Below the pieces are notes generated by a model. It was not told the DNA's origin and searched no databases. It worked only from the letters and a program-made list of their open reading frames with translations. Shown here in pieces: positions 24,195-34,977 of a DNA stretch of 64,000 bases. The translations under genes were made by a program, and so were the position numbers. This DNA comes from Pseudonocardia sp. EC080619-01 (GTDB lineage: Bacteria > Actinomycetota > Actinomycetes > Mycobacteriales > Pseudonocardiaceae), in NCBI RefSeq assembly GCF_001420995.1, contig NZ_CP012184.1, positions 294,501 to 358,500 of the forward strand. The letters are read 5' to 3'. Each line of letters starts with the position of its first letter. Position 1 is the first letter of the stretch.

Positions 24195-27100
24195 GTGTCG
24201 AGGGTGCGCGCGCTGTCGTGGCGACGGCTGGGTGGGGCGGCGTCGGCCGTCGCGGTGACGGCGGCGGTGGTCGCCGCCGTCGCGGAGGCGGTCGCCGCGA
24301 CCGTGGTCGGCGAGGTCGCGGCCGGACCGACGTCCGCCCTGGTCGGTGTGCTCGCGGTCCTCCTGCTCGGTTCCGCCGTCCTGGACACCGCGGGCCGGGT
24401 GCTGTTCTCCACGGTCGTCAGCCGGGCCGAGGGCCGGCTGCGGGCCGACCTGCTCGACGCCGCGCTCGGCCAGCCGCTCCCGCGCCTCGAGGACCAGGCG
24501 GTCGGTGAGCTGCTCGACCGCGTCGACGACGACTCCCGCCAGCTCGCCCAGCTGTTCCGCCGGATCGGGTGGGAGACCGGGCGCGCGCTGCTCCGCTCGG
24601 TCCTCGCCTGGATCGTCGCCGGTCTGGTGTTCTGGCCGGCCTGGATCGCGTTCCCGCTGGTGGCGGGCCTGATCGTGCTCGTGGCGCGGCCGTTGACGGG
24701 GGTGATCGCGCGGGCCAAGGTCGCCGAGGAGGTCGCCTGGTCGGACCACTCCGCCCAGCTCGAGGAGGCGATCGCCGGGCAGGACGACGTACGTACCTCG
24801 CTGGGCCAGCCGCACGTGATCGCCGGTTCCGCGGCCCGGGCGGCCGAGGTGCTGCGCCGGGTGCAGGTCGTCAGCCTCGCCGCGACGACCGTCGGGCTGC
24901 GCACCGGGTTCGTCGCGCACGCCCTGCTCGGGGTGGTCGCGGTCGGCGGGGTCTGGCTCGTGGCGGGCGACCCCGGGGGCGTCGCGGCGCTGGTGTCGCT
25001 GTGGATCCTGGTGACCGCGTTCGTGTCGCAGGTGGACGCGATCGTCGACCGCATGCCGGACATCCAGGCCGGGGTCGGCGCGCTCACCCGGGTCGCGTCG
25101 CTGCTGCGGGCCGAGCAGGAGCCCGCGGGCGGGCGCCCGGTGCCGTCCGGCCCGGCCGGCGTCCGGCTGCGCGGGCTCACCGCGGGCTACGACGGCGGGT
25201 TCCGGCTGGGCGGGATCGATCTCGACGTCCCGGCCGGCACGACGTGCGCGCTGCTCGGCCGGACCGGGTCCGGCAAGTCGACGGTGGCGAAGGTGCTGTC
25301 GCGGGCGGTCGAGCCGGACCGGGGGCAGGTGTTCGTCGGCGGGCAGGACGTCCGCGACACCGGTCTCGACGACCTGCGGCGTGCGGTCGGCGTCGTCACC
25401 CAGCGCACCGAGATCCTGGCGGCGTCGCTGGCGGAGAACGTCGCGCTGCACGATCCCGCGGTGCCGCGCTCCGCGATCGAGCGGGCGGTGTCCGCGCTGG
25501 GGCTCGACGAGTGGGTCGCCGCCCTGCCCGACGGGCTGGACACCCGCCTCGGCAGCGGCGGGGTGACGCTGTCGGCGGGTGAGGAGCAGCTGGTGGCGTT
25601 CGCCCGGCTGCTGGTCCGCGACGTCGCGGTGGTCGTGCTCGACGAGGCGACCGCCCGGATGGACCCGCGCACCGAGATGCGGGTGACCCGGGCGTCACGG
25701 GCGTTGCTGGCGGACCGGACCGGGATCGTCGTCGCGCACCGGCTGTCGACGATCCGGCGGGCCGACGCCGTCGCCGTCCTGGAGGACGGTCGGCTCCTGC
25801 AGCACGGTGCCCGGGAGCGGCTGGCCGTCGAGCCGGGCCGCTACGCCGACCTGCTCGCCGCGGACCGTGACGACGACGGCGGAACCGGTGGCGAGGTGCT
25901 CGGGCACGTCGCCCACGGAGGCGGTCACACCGCGACGGCGACCGCGACGCGGCCCGGGGCGACGGCGACGCTGGAGACCCCCCTCCTCCACCGCAGCGCC
26001 CGCCGCACGGTCACGGCGGAGCAGGGCCCGCGCCCGCCCGCGCTGTGGCGGACCGTGCTGCGGCTGGCGTTCGCGCACAAACGGTGGGGCCTGACCGGCG
26101 GCCTGATGTTCACCCTGGCGACGCTCGCCGGCGCGACCGGCGTCGTGACGGGCTGGCTGTGGGGACTGGTCGCGGAGTCCTTGCAGTCGGGGGCGGCCCC
26201 CTGGGGTCCGGCACTGGGCCTCACCGGCGTCCTGCTGCTGTTCCCGCTGTGGATCGCGATCGCGTTCCGGACCTACCCGCGCTGGTGGTCGGCGGTGACC
26301 CTGCGGCTGCGGCTGGCGGTGCTCCGCGGGCAGACCATGCAGCACCACTCCGGGCGGGCGCCCGCCGGTGAGGTCGTCGCCCGTGCCCTGGACTCGGACC
26401 GGATGGTGCTCTACGTCGACCGCTGGGTGGACGTCACCAACGCCGTCCTCGTGGTGGTCGTGGCCGGGCTGGTGTCCGGCGACGTCCGGGCCGCCCTCGT
26501 CATCGGCGGCTTCCTCGCGCTCTGTGCGGCGGTCGCGGCGCTCGGGGCCCCGTTCGCGGGGCGGGCCGGGCGGGTCGCGGCCGACGCCCGGGCACGGTTC
26601 GGCACGGCGCTGGGGTCGGCGCTGGAGTCGGTGCGGACGGTGAAGCTCGCCGCCGCGACCGGTGCGGTGCGGGCGCACCTGGGCCGGGTGGACGCGCATC
26701 GGGTCCGGGCCACCGTGCGCGAGTACCGGGTCCGCACGCTCCTCGAGGGCGTGCCCGGCCTGCTGATGCAGGCCGCGGTCGTCCTGACCTGGTCGGTGTA
26801 CCTGACCGGCGGCTGGACCCTCGCGACGGCGCTGCTGCTGTCGACGGCGCTCGGCGGTGCCGGGTTCCTCGGCCAGGTGTGCGCGGCCGCGGTCACCGAG
26901 GCGCCGATCGCCCGGCGCTGGCTGCGCGCGGTCGCCCCGTTCGCCGGGCCCGCGGACCTCACCCGGCTGCCCGACGGTGTCGACCTGGTGTCGGGCGCCG
27001 CGCCGGAACCGGAGCCCGCACCGCGGGAGCCGCTGCGCCGGTTGAGCCTGGAGAAGGTCACGGCCGTCCACCACGACGGCACCGTCGGCGTCGAGGGGGT

Positions 27101-27713
27101 GGACCTCGACATCGACGCCGGTGCGCTGGTGCTGCTGACCGGTGAGGTCGGGTCGGGCAAGTCCAGCCTGCTGGCAGGCCTCGCCGGCCTGGTCGCGCAC
27201 GAGGGCGTGATCCGGTGGAACGGGCGCGCGGTGTCCGATCCGCAGCGGTTCCTGCGTCCCGGGCAGGTCGCCTACGTCGGCCAGGTCCCCCGGGTGCTGT
27301 CCGGGACGTTCGGCGAGAACGTGGCGCTCGGCCACCGGCGGCCGGTCGCCGCCGCCGTCGACGACGCCCGGCTCGGGCGCGACGTCGAGGCGGCGGGCGG
27401 GCCGGACGCCGTCGTCGGGCACCGGGGAATCCGGCTCTCCGGCGGGCAGGTGCAGCGGCTCGCGATGGCGCGGGCGCTGGCCACCGGCGCGGAGCTGATC
27501 GTCGCCGACGACGTGTCGTCGGCGCTCGACGTCCGCACCGAGATCGAGCTGTGGGCGGCGCTGCGACGCCGGGGCGGGACGGTCGTGGGGGCCAGCACGA
27601 AACGGGCCGCGCTGGCCCGGGCCGACCGGGTCGTCGTGCTGGAGCGGGGCCGGGTCGCCGACGAGGGCCCCTGGTCGGAGCTGGCGGCGCGCTGGTCGCA
27701 CCTGGCGGGCTGA
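24195..27713 (+). CDS. Fused heterodimer-type ABC exporter (TMD-NBD-TMD-NBD)
   Basis: A 1172-residue protein containing two complete ABC half-exporters in one chain. TMD1 covers residues 10-300; NBD1 about 315-550 with GRTGSGKS, Q-loop VTQRTE, degenerate signature LSAGE, Walker B VVVLDEATA and H-loop VVAHRLS. TMD2 covers 615-920; NBD2 about 945-1170 with GEVGSGKS, Q-loop VGQVPR, canonical LSGGQ, Walker B LIVADDVSS with Asp for the catalytic Glu, and Thr where the H-loop His should be. The changes all fall on one composite ATP site. GTG start at 24195; a GTG three codons later is possible. The substrate (drug, lipid or peptide) is unknown. Confidence 0.9.
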   Translation: MSRVRALSWRRLGGAASAVAVTAAVVAAVAEAVAATVVGEVAAGPTSALVGVLAVLLLGSAVLDTAGRVLFSTVVSRAEGRLRADLLDAALGQPLPRLEDQAVGELLDRVDDDSRQLAQLFRRIGWETGRALLRSVLAWIVAGLVFWPAWIAFPLVAGLIVLVARPLTGVIARAKVAEEVAWSDHSAQLEEAIAGQDDVRTSLGQPHVIAGSAARAAEVLRRVQVVSLAATTVGLRTGFVAHALLGVVAVGGVWLVAGDPGGVAALVSLWILVTAFVSQVDAIVDRMPDIQAGVGALTRVASLLRAEQEPAGGRPVPSGPAGVRLRGLTAGYDGGFRLGGIDLDVPAGTTCALLGRTGSGKSTVAKVLSRAVEPDRGQVFVGGQDVRDTGLDDLRRAVGVVTQRTEILAASLAENVALHDPAVPRSAIERAVSALGLDEWVAALPDGLDTRLGSGGVTLSAGEEQLVAFARLLVRDVAVVVLDEATARMDPRTEMRVTRASRALLADRTGIVVAHRLSTIRRADAVAVLEDGRLLQHGARERLAVEPGRYADLLAADRDDDGGTGGEVLGHVAHGGGHTATATATRPGATATLETPLLHRSARRTVTAEQGPRPPALWRTVLRLAFAHKRWGLTGGLMFTLATLAGATGVVTGWLWGLVAESLQSGAAPWGPALGLTGVLLLFPLWIAIAFRTYPRWWSAVTLRLRLAVLRGQTMQHHSGRAPAGEVVARALDSDRMVLYVDRWVDVTNAVLVVVVAGLVSGDVRAALVIGGFLALCAAVAALGAPFAGRAGRVAADARARFGTALGSALESVRTVKLAAATGAVRAHLGRVDAHRVRATVREYRVRTLLEGVPGLLMQAAVVLTWSVYLTGGWTLATALLLSTALGGAGFLGQVCAAAVTEAPIARRWLRAVAPFAGPADLTRLPDGVDLVSGAAPEPEPAPREPLRRLSLEKVTAVHHDGTVGVEGVDLDIDAGALVLLTGEVGSGKSSLLAGLAGLVAHEGVIRWNGRAVSDPQRFLRPGQVAYVGQVPRVLSGTFGENVALGHRRPVAAAVDDARLGRDVEAAGGPDAVVGHRGIRLSGGQVQRLAMARALATGAELIVADDVSSALDVRTEIELWAALRRRGGTVVGASTKRAALARADRVVVLERGRVADEGPWSELAARWSHLAG

Positions 27714-27733
27714 GCCGCGGCCGCCGGGCCCGG

Positions 27734-28540
27734 TCAGCCCGGTGGGAGCGGGTGCGCCGCGAGGAACCGCTGCACCTCCGCTGTGGCCCGCTCCTCCAGG
27801 AAGAACGCGTGCCGGGCACCGTCGAACGCGACGAACGCGGCGCCGGGGATGCGCCCGGCGAGGCGACGGCCGTTCTCCTGCGGGGTGAACTCGTCGCCGG
27901 CGCCGTGCAGGACGAGCGTCGGTGCGGTGACGCCGGGCAGGACGTCCCAGGCGTCGTGCTGCGCGCTGGCGCGCCGGTGACCGGCGCGGGCCCGCCGGCT
28001 CATGCGGAGGTCGCCGAGCACCGGCAGCGGGCCGGTCCAGTCCGGACCGGCCATCAGCCGGCGCAGCTCCCGCGCGCCGGTCGCCGGGTCGGCGAGCCGC
28101 TCGAGCACGGCCGGGTCGGCGGGGACGGCGCCCGCGCCGCCGCCGGTGGTGCAGCCGAGCACGAGCGCGCCGACGCGTCCCGGGTGGTCGGCGGCGAGCC
28201 ACTGTGCGAGCCGCCCGCCCATCGACGTGCCGTAGACGTGCGCCCGACCGATCCCGGCCGCGTCGAGGACGGCGACGACGTCACCGGCGAACCGGCGGGT
28301 GCTCCATCCGTCGTCCCCGGCGTCGTCGCTGGTCCCGGTGCCGGCATGGTCCAGGACGACGGTGCGGTACCCGCCGAACGACGACCGGACCGTGTCCCAC
28401 CAGGCGCGGCTGTTCGCCTGCCCGGCCAGCAGCACCAGTGGTTCGCCGGGCCCGGAGCCGTCCGGCTCGCGGACGTCGAACCCGATGCGGGTGCCGTCCG
28501 GCGCGACCGCCCGCTCCCCCGGGCCCACTCTCTGGATCAT
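27734..28540 (-). CDS. Alpha/beta fold hydrolase
   Basis: A 268-residue serine hydrolase. HGN-like loop region LVLLAGQANSRAWWD (oxyanion), nucleophile elbow GTSMGGRLAQWLA (Ser near residue 108), acid in LHGAGDEFTPQENG (near 220) and His in DGARHAFFLEE (near 248) make a complete triad. It resembles 3-oxoadipate enol-lactonase/esterase types, but no pathway neighbours support a specific reaction. It converges on the ABC exporter gene with a 20-bp gap. ATG at 28540. Confidence 0.85.
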   Translation of the reverse strand: MIQRVGPGERAVAPDGTRIGFDVREPDGSGPGEPLVLLAGQANSRAWWDTVRSSFGGYRTVVLDHAGTGTSDDAGDDGWSTRRFAGDVVAVLDAAGIGRAHVYGTSMGGRLAQWLAADHPGRVGALVLGCTTGGGAGAVPADPAVLERLADPATGARELRRLMAGPDWTGPLPVLGDLRMSRRARAGHRRASAQHDAWDVLPGVTAPTLVLHGAGDEFTPQENGRRLAGRIPGAAFVAFDGARHAFFLEERATAEVQRFLAAHPLPPG

Positions 28541-28731
28541 GGGGACCACGGTAGTCCGGCGGTGTGCCCGGCCCGGTCGAGGCCGTCGTCGGCCGATCGG
28601 TCGTCGGTGCCGCCTTGAGTGCCGCCCTCGGTGCCCTCTCCGAAATCGCTTCCTCGCGCAGCGATTCCAGCGCAGGGACCGGCGGGGCACGACGGCCACC
28701 GTTCTCCCGGACGCCCCGAGGCGCTCGGTCC

Positions 28732-29667
28732 TCAGCCGCAGTGGTTCTCGTGCCCCACGTGGGCCGCGTGCTCGACCTGCAGGGTCGAGTGGTCCAGCCC
28801 GAACCGCTCCCGCAGGACGTGCGTCGCGGTGTCGAGCACCGACGCGTCCCCGCAGTGCACGGAGTGCTCCTCGGCGACGACGAGGTGCGCCGACATCGCC
28901 GGGGTCCGGTCGTTGATCGCCCACAGGTGCAGGTCGTGCACCTCGGTGACCCCGGGCAGTGCGAGCAGTGCGTCGCGGACCTCGTCGGCGTCGACGCCCT
29001 TCGGGGCACCCTCCAGCAGCACGTGCGCCGCCTCGCGCAGCAGCGACACCGCGCGCGGCAGGATCAGCGCGACGATGAACAGCGACGCGACGGTGTCGGC
29101 CCAGGGCCAGCCGGTCGTCATCAGCACCACGGCCGCGGCGAGCACGCCGACGGAGCCGAGCGCGTCGCCGAGGACGTGCAGCATGGCGCCGCGCATGTTC
29201 ATGTTGCCGCGGTCCCCGCCGGACAGCACGGCCAGCGAGACCAGGTTGCCGACCAGGCCGAGCGCACCGATGACCAGCAGCGGGACGCCGGGGATCTCGA
29301 CCGGCTCGAACAGCCGCTGCACGCCCTCGACCGCCACCCAGACGACGACGGCCACCAGCGTCAGCGCGTTCAGCGCCGCGACCAGCACTTCCGCCCGGCC
29401 CATCCCGTAGGTCCGCCGGGCGGTCGCCGGCCGGGCCGCGAGGATCGTGGCGATGAGCGCGGCGACGAGCGCGCCGGCGTCGGTCAGCAGGTGCCCGAGG
29501 TCCGCGAGCAGTGCCAGCGAGCCGGTGAGCACCGCCCCGGCCGCGCCCAGCACCGCCGTCACCAGGGTGACGCCGAGCGCGACCGCCAGCCGCCGCCGGT
29601 CGGTCCCCGCACCGGCGTGCCCGTGGCCGCCGTGCGGCTGCCCGCCGTGACCGTGTCCGTGACCCAT
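28732..29667 (-). CDS. Cation diffusion facilitator (CzcD/ZitB-like) efflux pump
   Basis: A 311-residue inner-membrane divalent-metal/proton antiporter. A His-rich N-terminus (GHGHGHGGQPHGGHGHAG) may bind metal. Six hydrophobic segments follow with the metal-site signatures SLALLADLGHLLTD (HxxxD in TM2) and MLHVLGDALGSVG (HxxxD in TM5), the H-D/H-D pattern of zinc-type CDF proteins. The cytosolic C-terminal domain has DLHLWAINDRTPAMSAHLVV and a His/Cys-rich end (GHENHCG). The ATG at 29667 is chosen as the start of the His-rich leader. An ACATGC-N8-GCATGT inverted repeat lies 15-34 bases upstream, consistent with control by a metal sensor. Confidence 0.9.
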   Translation of the reverse strand: MGHGHGHGGQPHGGHGHAGAGTDRRRLAVALGVTLVTAVLGAAGAVLTGSLALLADLGHLLTDAGALVAALIATILAARPATARRTYGMGRAEVLVAALNALTLVAVVVWVAVEGVQRLFEPVEIPGVPLLVIGALGLVGNLVSLAVLSGGDRGNMNMRGAMLHVLGDALGSVGVLAAAVVLMTTGWPWADTVASLFIVALILPRAVSLLREAAHVLLEGAPKGVDADEVRDALLALPGVTEVHDLHLWAINDRTPAMSAHLVVAEEHSVHCGDASVLDTATHVLRERFGLDHSTLQVEHAAHVGHENHCG

Positions 29668-29681
29668 GCACGACACCCTAT

Positions 29682-29701
29682 ACATGCACGTATTCGCATG
29701 T
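29682..29701 (-). promoter_or_regulatory. Inverted repeat upstream of the CDF pump, metal-sensor operator candidate
   Basis: ACATGC (29682-29687) and GCATGT (29696-29701) are perfect 6-bp arms separated by eight AT-rich bases. It sits in a local AT-rich patch 15-34 bases upstream of the efflux gene. Arm length and spacing fit ArsR/SmtB-type operators; no such regulator gene is in the window. Confidence 0.45.
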
Positions 29702-29753
29702 CTAAACGGATGGGGCTCCGGCTGATCGGCACCTGACCGGTGGGACGGGTGGA

Positions 29754-32258
<2,505 letters not shown>

Positions 32259-32336
32259 GGGTCACCTCTCGTCGGGGACGGACGCCGAGGTGGTTTCCCC
32301 GCGCCCGCCGCGCCGAAACGGGGAGGGCCCCGAGGT

Positions 32337-33236
32337 TCAGCCGGCTGCGACGGCCAGCACGTCGTCGGCGACGTCGCGGCAGGCCGCCCAGCCGTGCTCG
32401 ACGCCCCGGTCGGCCGGATAGCTCAGCAGCACCGCGAGCGCCCGGTCCTCCCAGGCCAGCACGCAGTTGACGTTCCAGGTCCCGACGCCGTGCAGCGTCC
32501 AGCCGTTCTTCTCGGCGACGGGGCCCGGCAGGGTCGCACCGATCCCGGAACGGCCGTCCGGGGTGATCGAGGCCAGGTCGGCGAGCAGGTCGCCGCCACC
32601 CGGCCACTCGGGTGCCCGGTCGCGGACGCACGCCAGGATCCGGGCCGCGTCGACGGCGGTGAGCTGGGTGAACGACCACCACCCCCGGCGCGACGTCGAC
32701 ACCTCGACCCCGCACTCGTCGTCCAGGCGGGCGGTGCTCGCGTCCCGGCCCAGCCGCCGGTAGAGCCGCTCGGCCGCGTCGTCGTCGCTGGCACGGACGG
32801 CGGCCGTGATGTCGGCGCGCTCGGCCGCCGTGACCGGCCGGCCGGCCTCCGCCGCGGCGCGCAGGGTGTCCGCGGCGAGCCATGCCTTGATCGTCGACTC
32901 GGCCTCGGTGCGGCGTTCGGCGGCGTCCGCGGAACCGGTCCACTCCCCCGTCGCGGTGTCGAGCAGCGCCCAGGACAGTGCCAGGCCGTCCTCGTCCGCG
33001 CGGGACACCGCGACCGAGCCGGGCGGGCGGGTGACGACGTCGACGGCCTCCACACCGCTCAGCGCCCCGGCGAGCCCGGCCGGGGCCACCGGCCCGGCGA
33101 CCCGTGGCGCCTCGGCCGCCGCACCGACCGTGACCGGCCCGGGCGACGGAGGTCCACCGGCCACGAGGACCGGCGTCGTGACCGCGACGACCACGGCCAG
33201 GACGCCGGCACAGGTCCGTAGGCGACCTCGGGGCAC
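32337..33236 (-). CDS. Exported beta-lactamase-like serine hydrolase
   Basis: A 299-residue putative secreted or anchored protein. The N-terminus (RGRLRTCAGVLAVVVAVTTPVLVAGG) is a signal peptide or anchor. Traces of the penicillin-recognising fold are visible: STIKAW (Ser-x-x-Lys, near residue 117), ASDDDAAERLY in the place of SxN (near 150) and VAEKNGW in the place of KTG (near 245). Two Cys (ECGVEV, LACVRD) may form a disulfide. The altered second and third motifs argue against a true beta-lactamase. The GTG at 33236 was chosen because it places the signal sequence at the N-terminus; GGGGGAG lies close upstream. Cell-wall-related role is inferred only. Confidence 0.72.
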   Translation of the reverse strand: MPRGRLRTCAGVLAVVVAVTTPVLVAGGPPSPGPVTVGAAAEAPRVAGPVAPAGLAGALSGVEAVDVVTRPPGSVAVSRADEDGLALSWALLDTATGEWTGSADAAERRTEAESTIKAWLAADTLRAAAEAGRPVTAAERADITAAVRASDDDAAERLYRRLGRDASTARLDDECGVEVSTSRRGWWSFTQLTAVDAARILACVRDRAPEWPGGGDLLADLASITPDGRSGIGATLPGPVAEKNGWTLHGVGTWNVNCVLAWEDRALAVLLSYPADRGVEHGWAACRDVADDVLAVAAG

Positions 33237-33487
33237 CGCTCCCCCGTTCCCGACCGGCAGGCGGCGGGGACGCCGCGCGGGACACCGATACCACCCGATC
33301 GTGACGCGGCCCGGGGGGTTCCGGACAGCGGGCACGGAACGTTCACACAGGATTATCAGGAACGATCACCGACAGCGTCCGCCACCGGACACCGCGTGAT
33401 GATCCGGACACCGTCCCGGGCCCGTCCGGCGTGCGGGGGCCGGTCGGCATACCGTCACGCAACAGTCGAGCGAACGGGGGATGTCGG

Positions 33488-34963
33488 GTGGGATGGACGC
33501 GCACGATGCCGGTGGAACGGATCCTGGCGCGCACCGGGGACGGGTCCGGCAGCGATCTGCGACGCACGCTGAAGGCCCGCGACCTGGTCGGGTTCGGGGT
33601 CGGGATCATCATCGGCACGGGGATCTTCACCCTGGCCGGGGTGGAGGCCAGGCAGCACGCCGGACCGGCCGTCACGTTGTCGTTCCTCGTCGGCGCCGTC
33701 GTCGCCGGCCTGGCCGCGATCTGCTACGCCGAGCTCGCCTCCTCGGTCCCGACCGCCGGGTCGGCCTACACCTACGCGTTCGCGACGCTCGGTGAGGTCT
33801 TCGCGTGGATCATCGGCTGGGACCTGCTGCTGGAGTTCGGGCTGGGCCTCGCCGTCGTCTCGCGCAGCTGGTCGGGCTACCTCGCCGAGCTGTTCGGGCT
33901 GCCGGCCGCCTGGTTCGGCGAGGACGCGACGGTGAACGTCGGCGCCGTCGCGATCATCGCGGTCCTCACCGCGGTCGCCGTGTCCGGTATCCGGGAGTCG
34001 TCCCGGCTGACGAACCTGCTCGTGCTCGTGAAGCTCGCGGTGTGCGTGCTGATCCTGGGCATCGGCGCGTTCTACGTGAACCCGGACAACCTCACGCCGT
34101 TCGTCCCGCCGGCCCAGCCGCCCGAGGGCGGGGGCACCGTGTTCACCCAGCCGATCATCTCCGGGGTGTTCGGGCTGGAGCCGACGGTCTTCGGCGTCGG
34201 CGGCATGCTCACCGCCGCCGCGGTCGTGTTCTTCGCCTACACCGGGTTCGAGGCACTCGCCAACCTCGGCGAGGAGGCGGAGCGGCCGGACCGCGACCTG
34301 AAGATCGGCCTGCTCGGCGCGCTCGCCGTCTGCGCGGTGCTCTACGTCGGCGTCTCGCTGGTGCTGACCGGGATGGTCCCCTACACCGAGATCGACACCG
34401 GTGCTCCCCTCGCCGCGGCCTTCTCGTCGGTCGGGCTGCAGTGGATCGGCGCCCTGATCGCGATCGGCGCCGTCACCGGCCTGACGTCGGTCATGATGGT
34501 CGAGCTGGTCACGATCGGCCGGATCGGGTTCGCGATGGGCCGGGACGGCCTGCTCCCGGAGTCGATCGGGACGGCGCACCCGCGCTGGGGCACCCCGCAC
34601 CGGATGACGATCATCGGCGGCGCCGTCTGCGCCGTGATCGCGGCCTTCACCCCGATCACCGCGCTCGCCGACATGGTCTCGATCGGCGCCCTCTCGGCGA
34701 TGATCATCGTGGCGATCGCGGTCCCGGTCCTGCGACGCAGGCGTCCGGACCTGGACCGCCCGTTCCGGGTCCCGTTCTCGCCGGTGGTCCCGGCGATCAC
34801 CGCCGTCGCGTGCCTCTACCTGATGCTGAACCTCAACCTCGACACCTGGATCCGGTTCGTCGGCTGGCTGGTCCTCGGGCTGGTCGTCTACGCGTTCTAC
34901 GGCCGGAAGCACTCGTTCCTGGCCCGGGACCGCCGGGAGGCCGAGGAGGACACCCCGGCCTGA
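33488..34963 (+). CDS. APC-family cationic amino acid permease
   Basis: A 491-residue transporter with about twelve to fourteen transmembrane segments. The first helix carries LVGFGVGIIIGTGIFTLAG, the APC substrate-site motif G-x-G-I-I-G-T-G-I-F; YAELASSVPTAGSAYTYAF and FFAYTGFEALANLGEEAERPDRDL are hallmarks of the CAT-like branch. The C-terminus is basic then acidic and cytosolic. GTG at 33488 has GGGGGA eight bases upstream; ATG at 33506 is an alternative. It converges with the FAD monooxygenase gene, the two stop codons lying in one palindrome. Substrate not determined. Confidence 0.88.
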   Translation: MGWTRTMPVERILARTGDGSGSDLRRTLKARDLVGFGVGIIIGTGIFTLAGVEARQHAGPAVTLSFLVGAVVAGLAAICYAELASSVPTAGSAYTYAFATLGEVFAWIIGWDLLLEFGLGLAVVSRSWSGYLAELFGLPAAWFGEDATVNVGAVAIIAVLTAVAVSGIRESSRLTNLLVLVKLAVCVLILGIGAFYVNPDNLTPFVPPAQPPEGGGTVFTQPIISGVFGLEPTVFGVGGMLTAAAVVFFAYTGFEALANLGEEAERPDRDLKIGLLGALAVCAVLYVGVSLVLTGMVPYTEIDTGAPLAAAFSSVGLQWIGALIAIGAVTGLTSVMMVELVTIGRIGFAMGRDGLLPESIGTAHPRWGTPHRMTIIGGAVCAVIAAFTPITALADMVSIGALSAMIIVAIAVPVLRRRRPDLDRPFRVPFSPVVPAITAVACLYLMLNLNLDTWIRFVGWLVLGLVVYAFYGRKHSFLARDRREAEEDTPA

Positions 34964-34977
34964 GGCCCGGGCCTCAG
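34960..34977. terminator. 18-bp palindrome containing both convergent stop codons
   Basis: CTGAGGCCCGGGCCTCAG is a perfect palindrome. The TGA of the permease (34961-34963) lies in its left half and the TGA of the monooxygenase (34974-34976, other strand) in its right half. With no spacer it could only form a hairpin by giving up central pairs, so its action as a terminator is uncertain. Confidence 0.5.

Noticed and set aside
33237..33487. TGATAAT-like element on the minus strand near 33350 as a promoter for the serine hydrolase
   Set aside because: A plausible -10 but without a matching -35 at a suitable distance; too weak to list as a feature.
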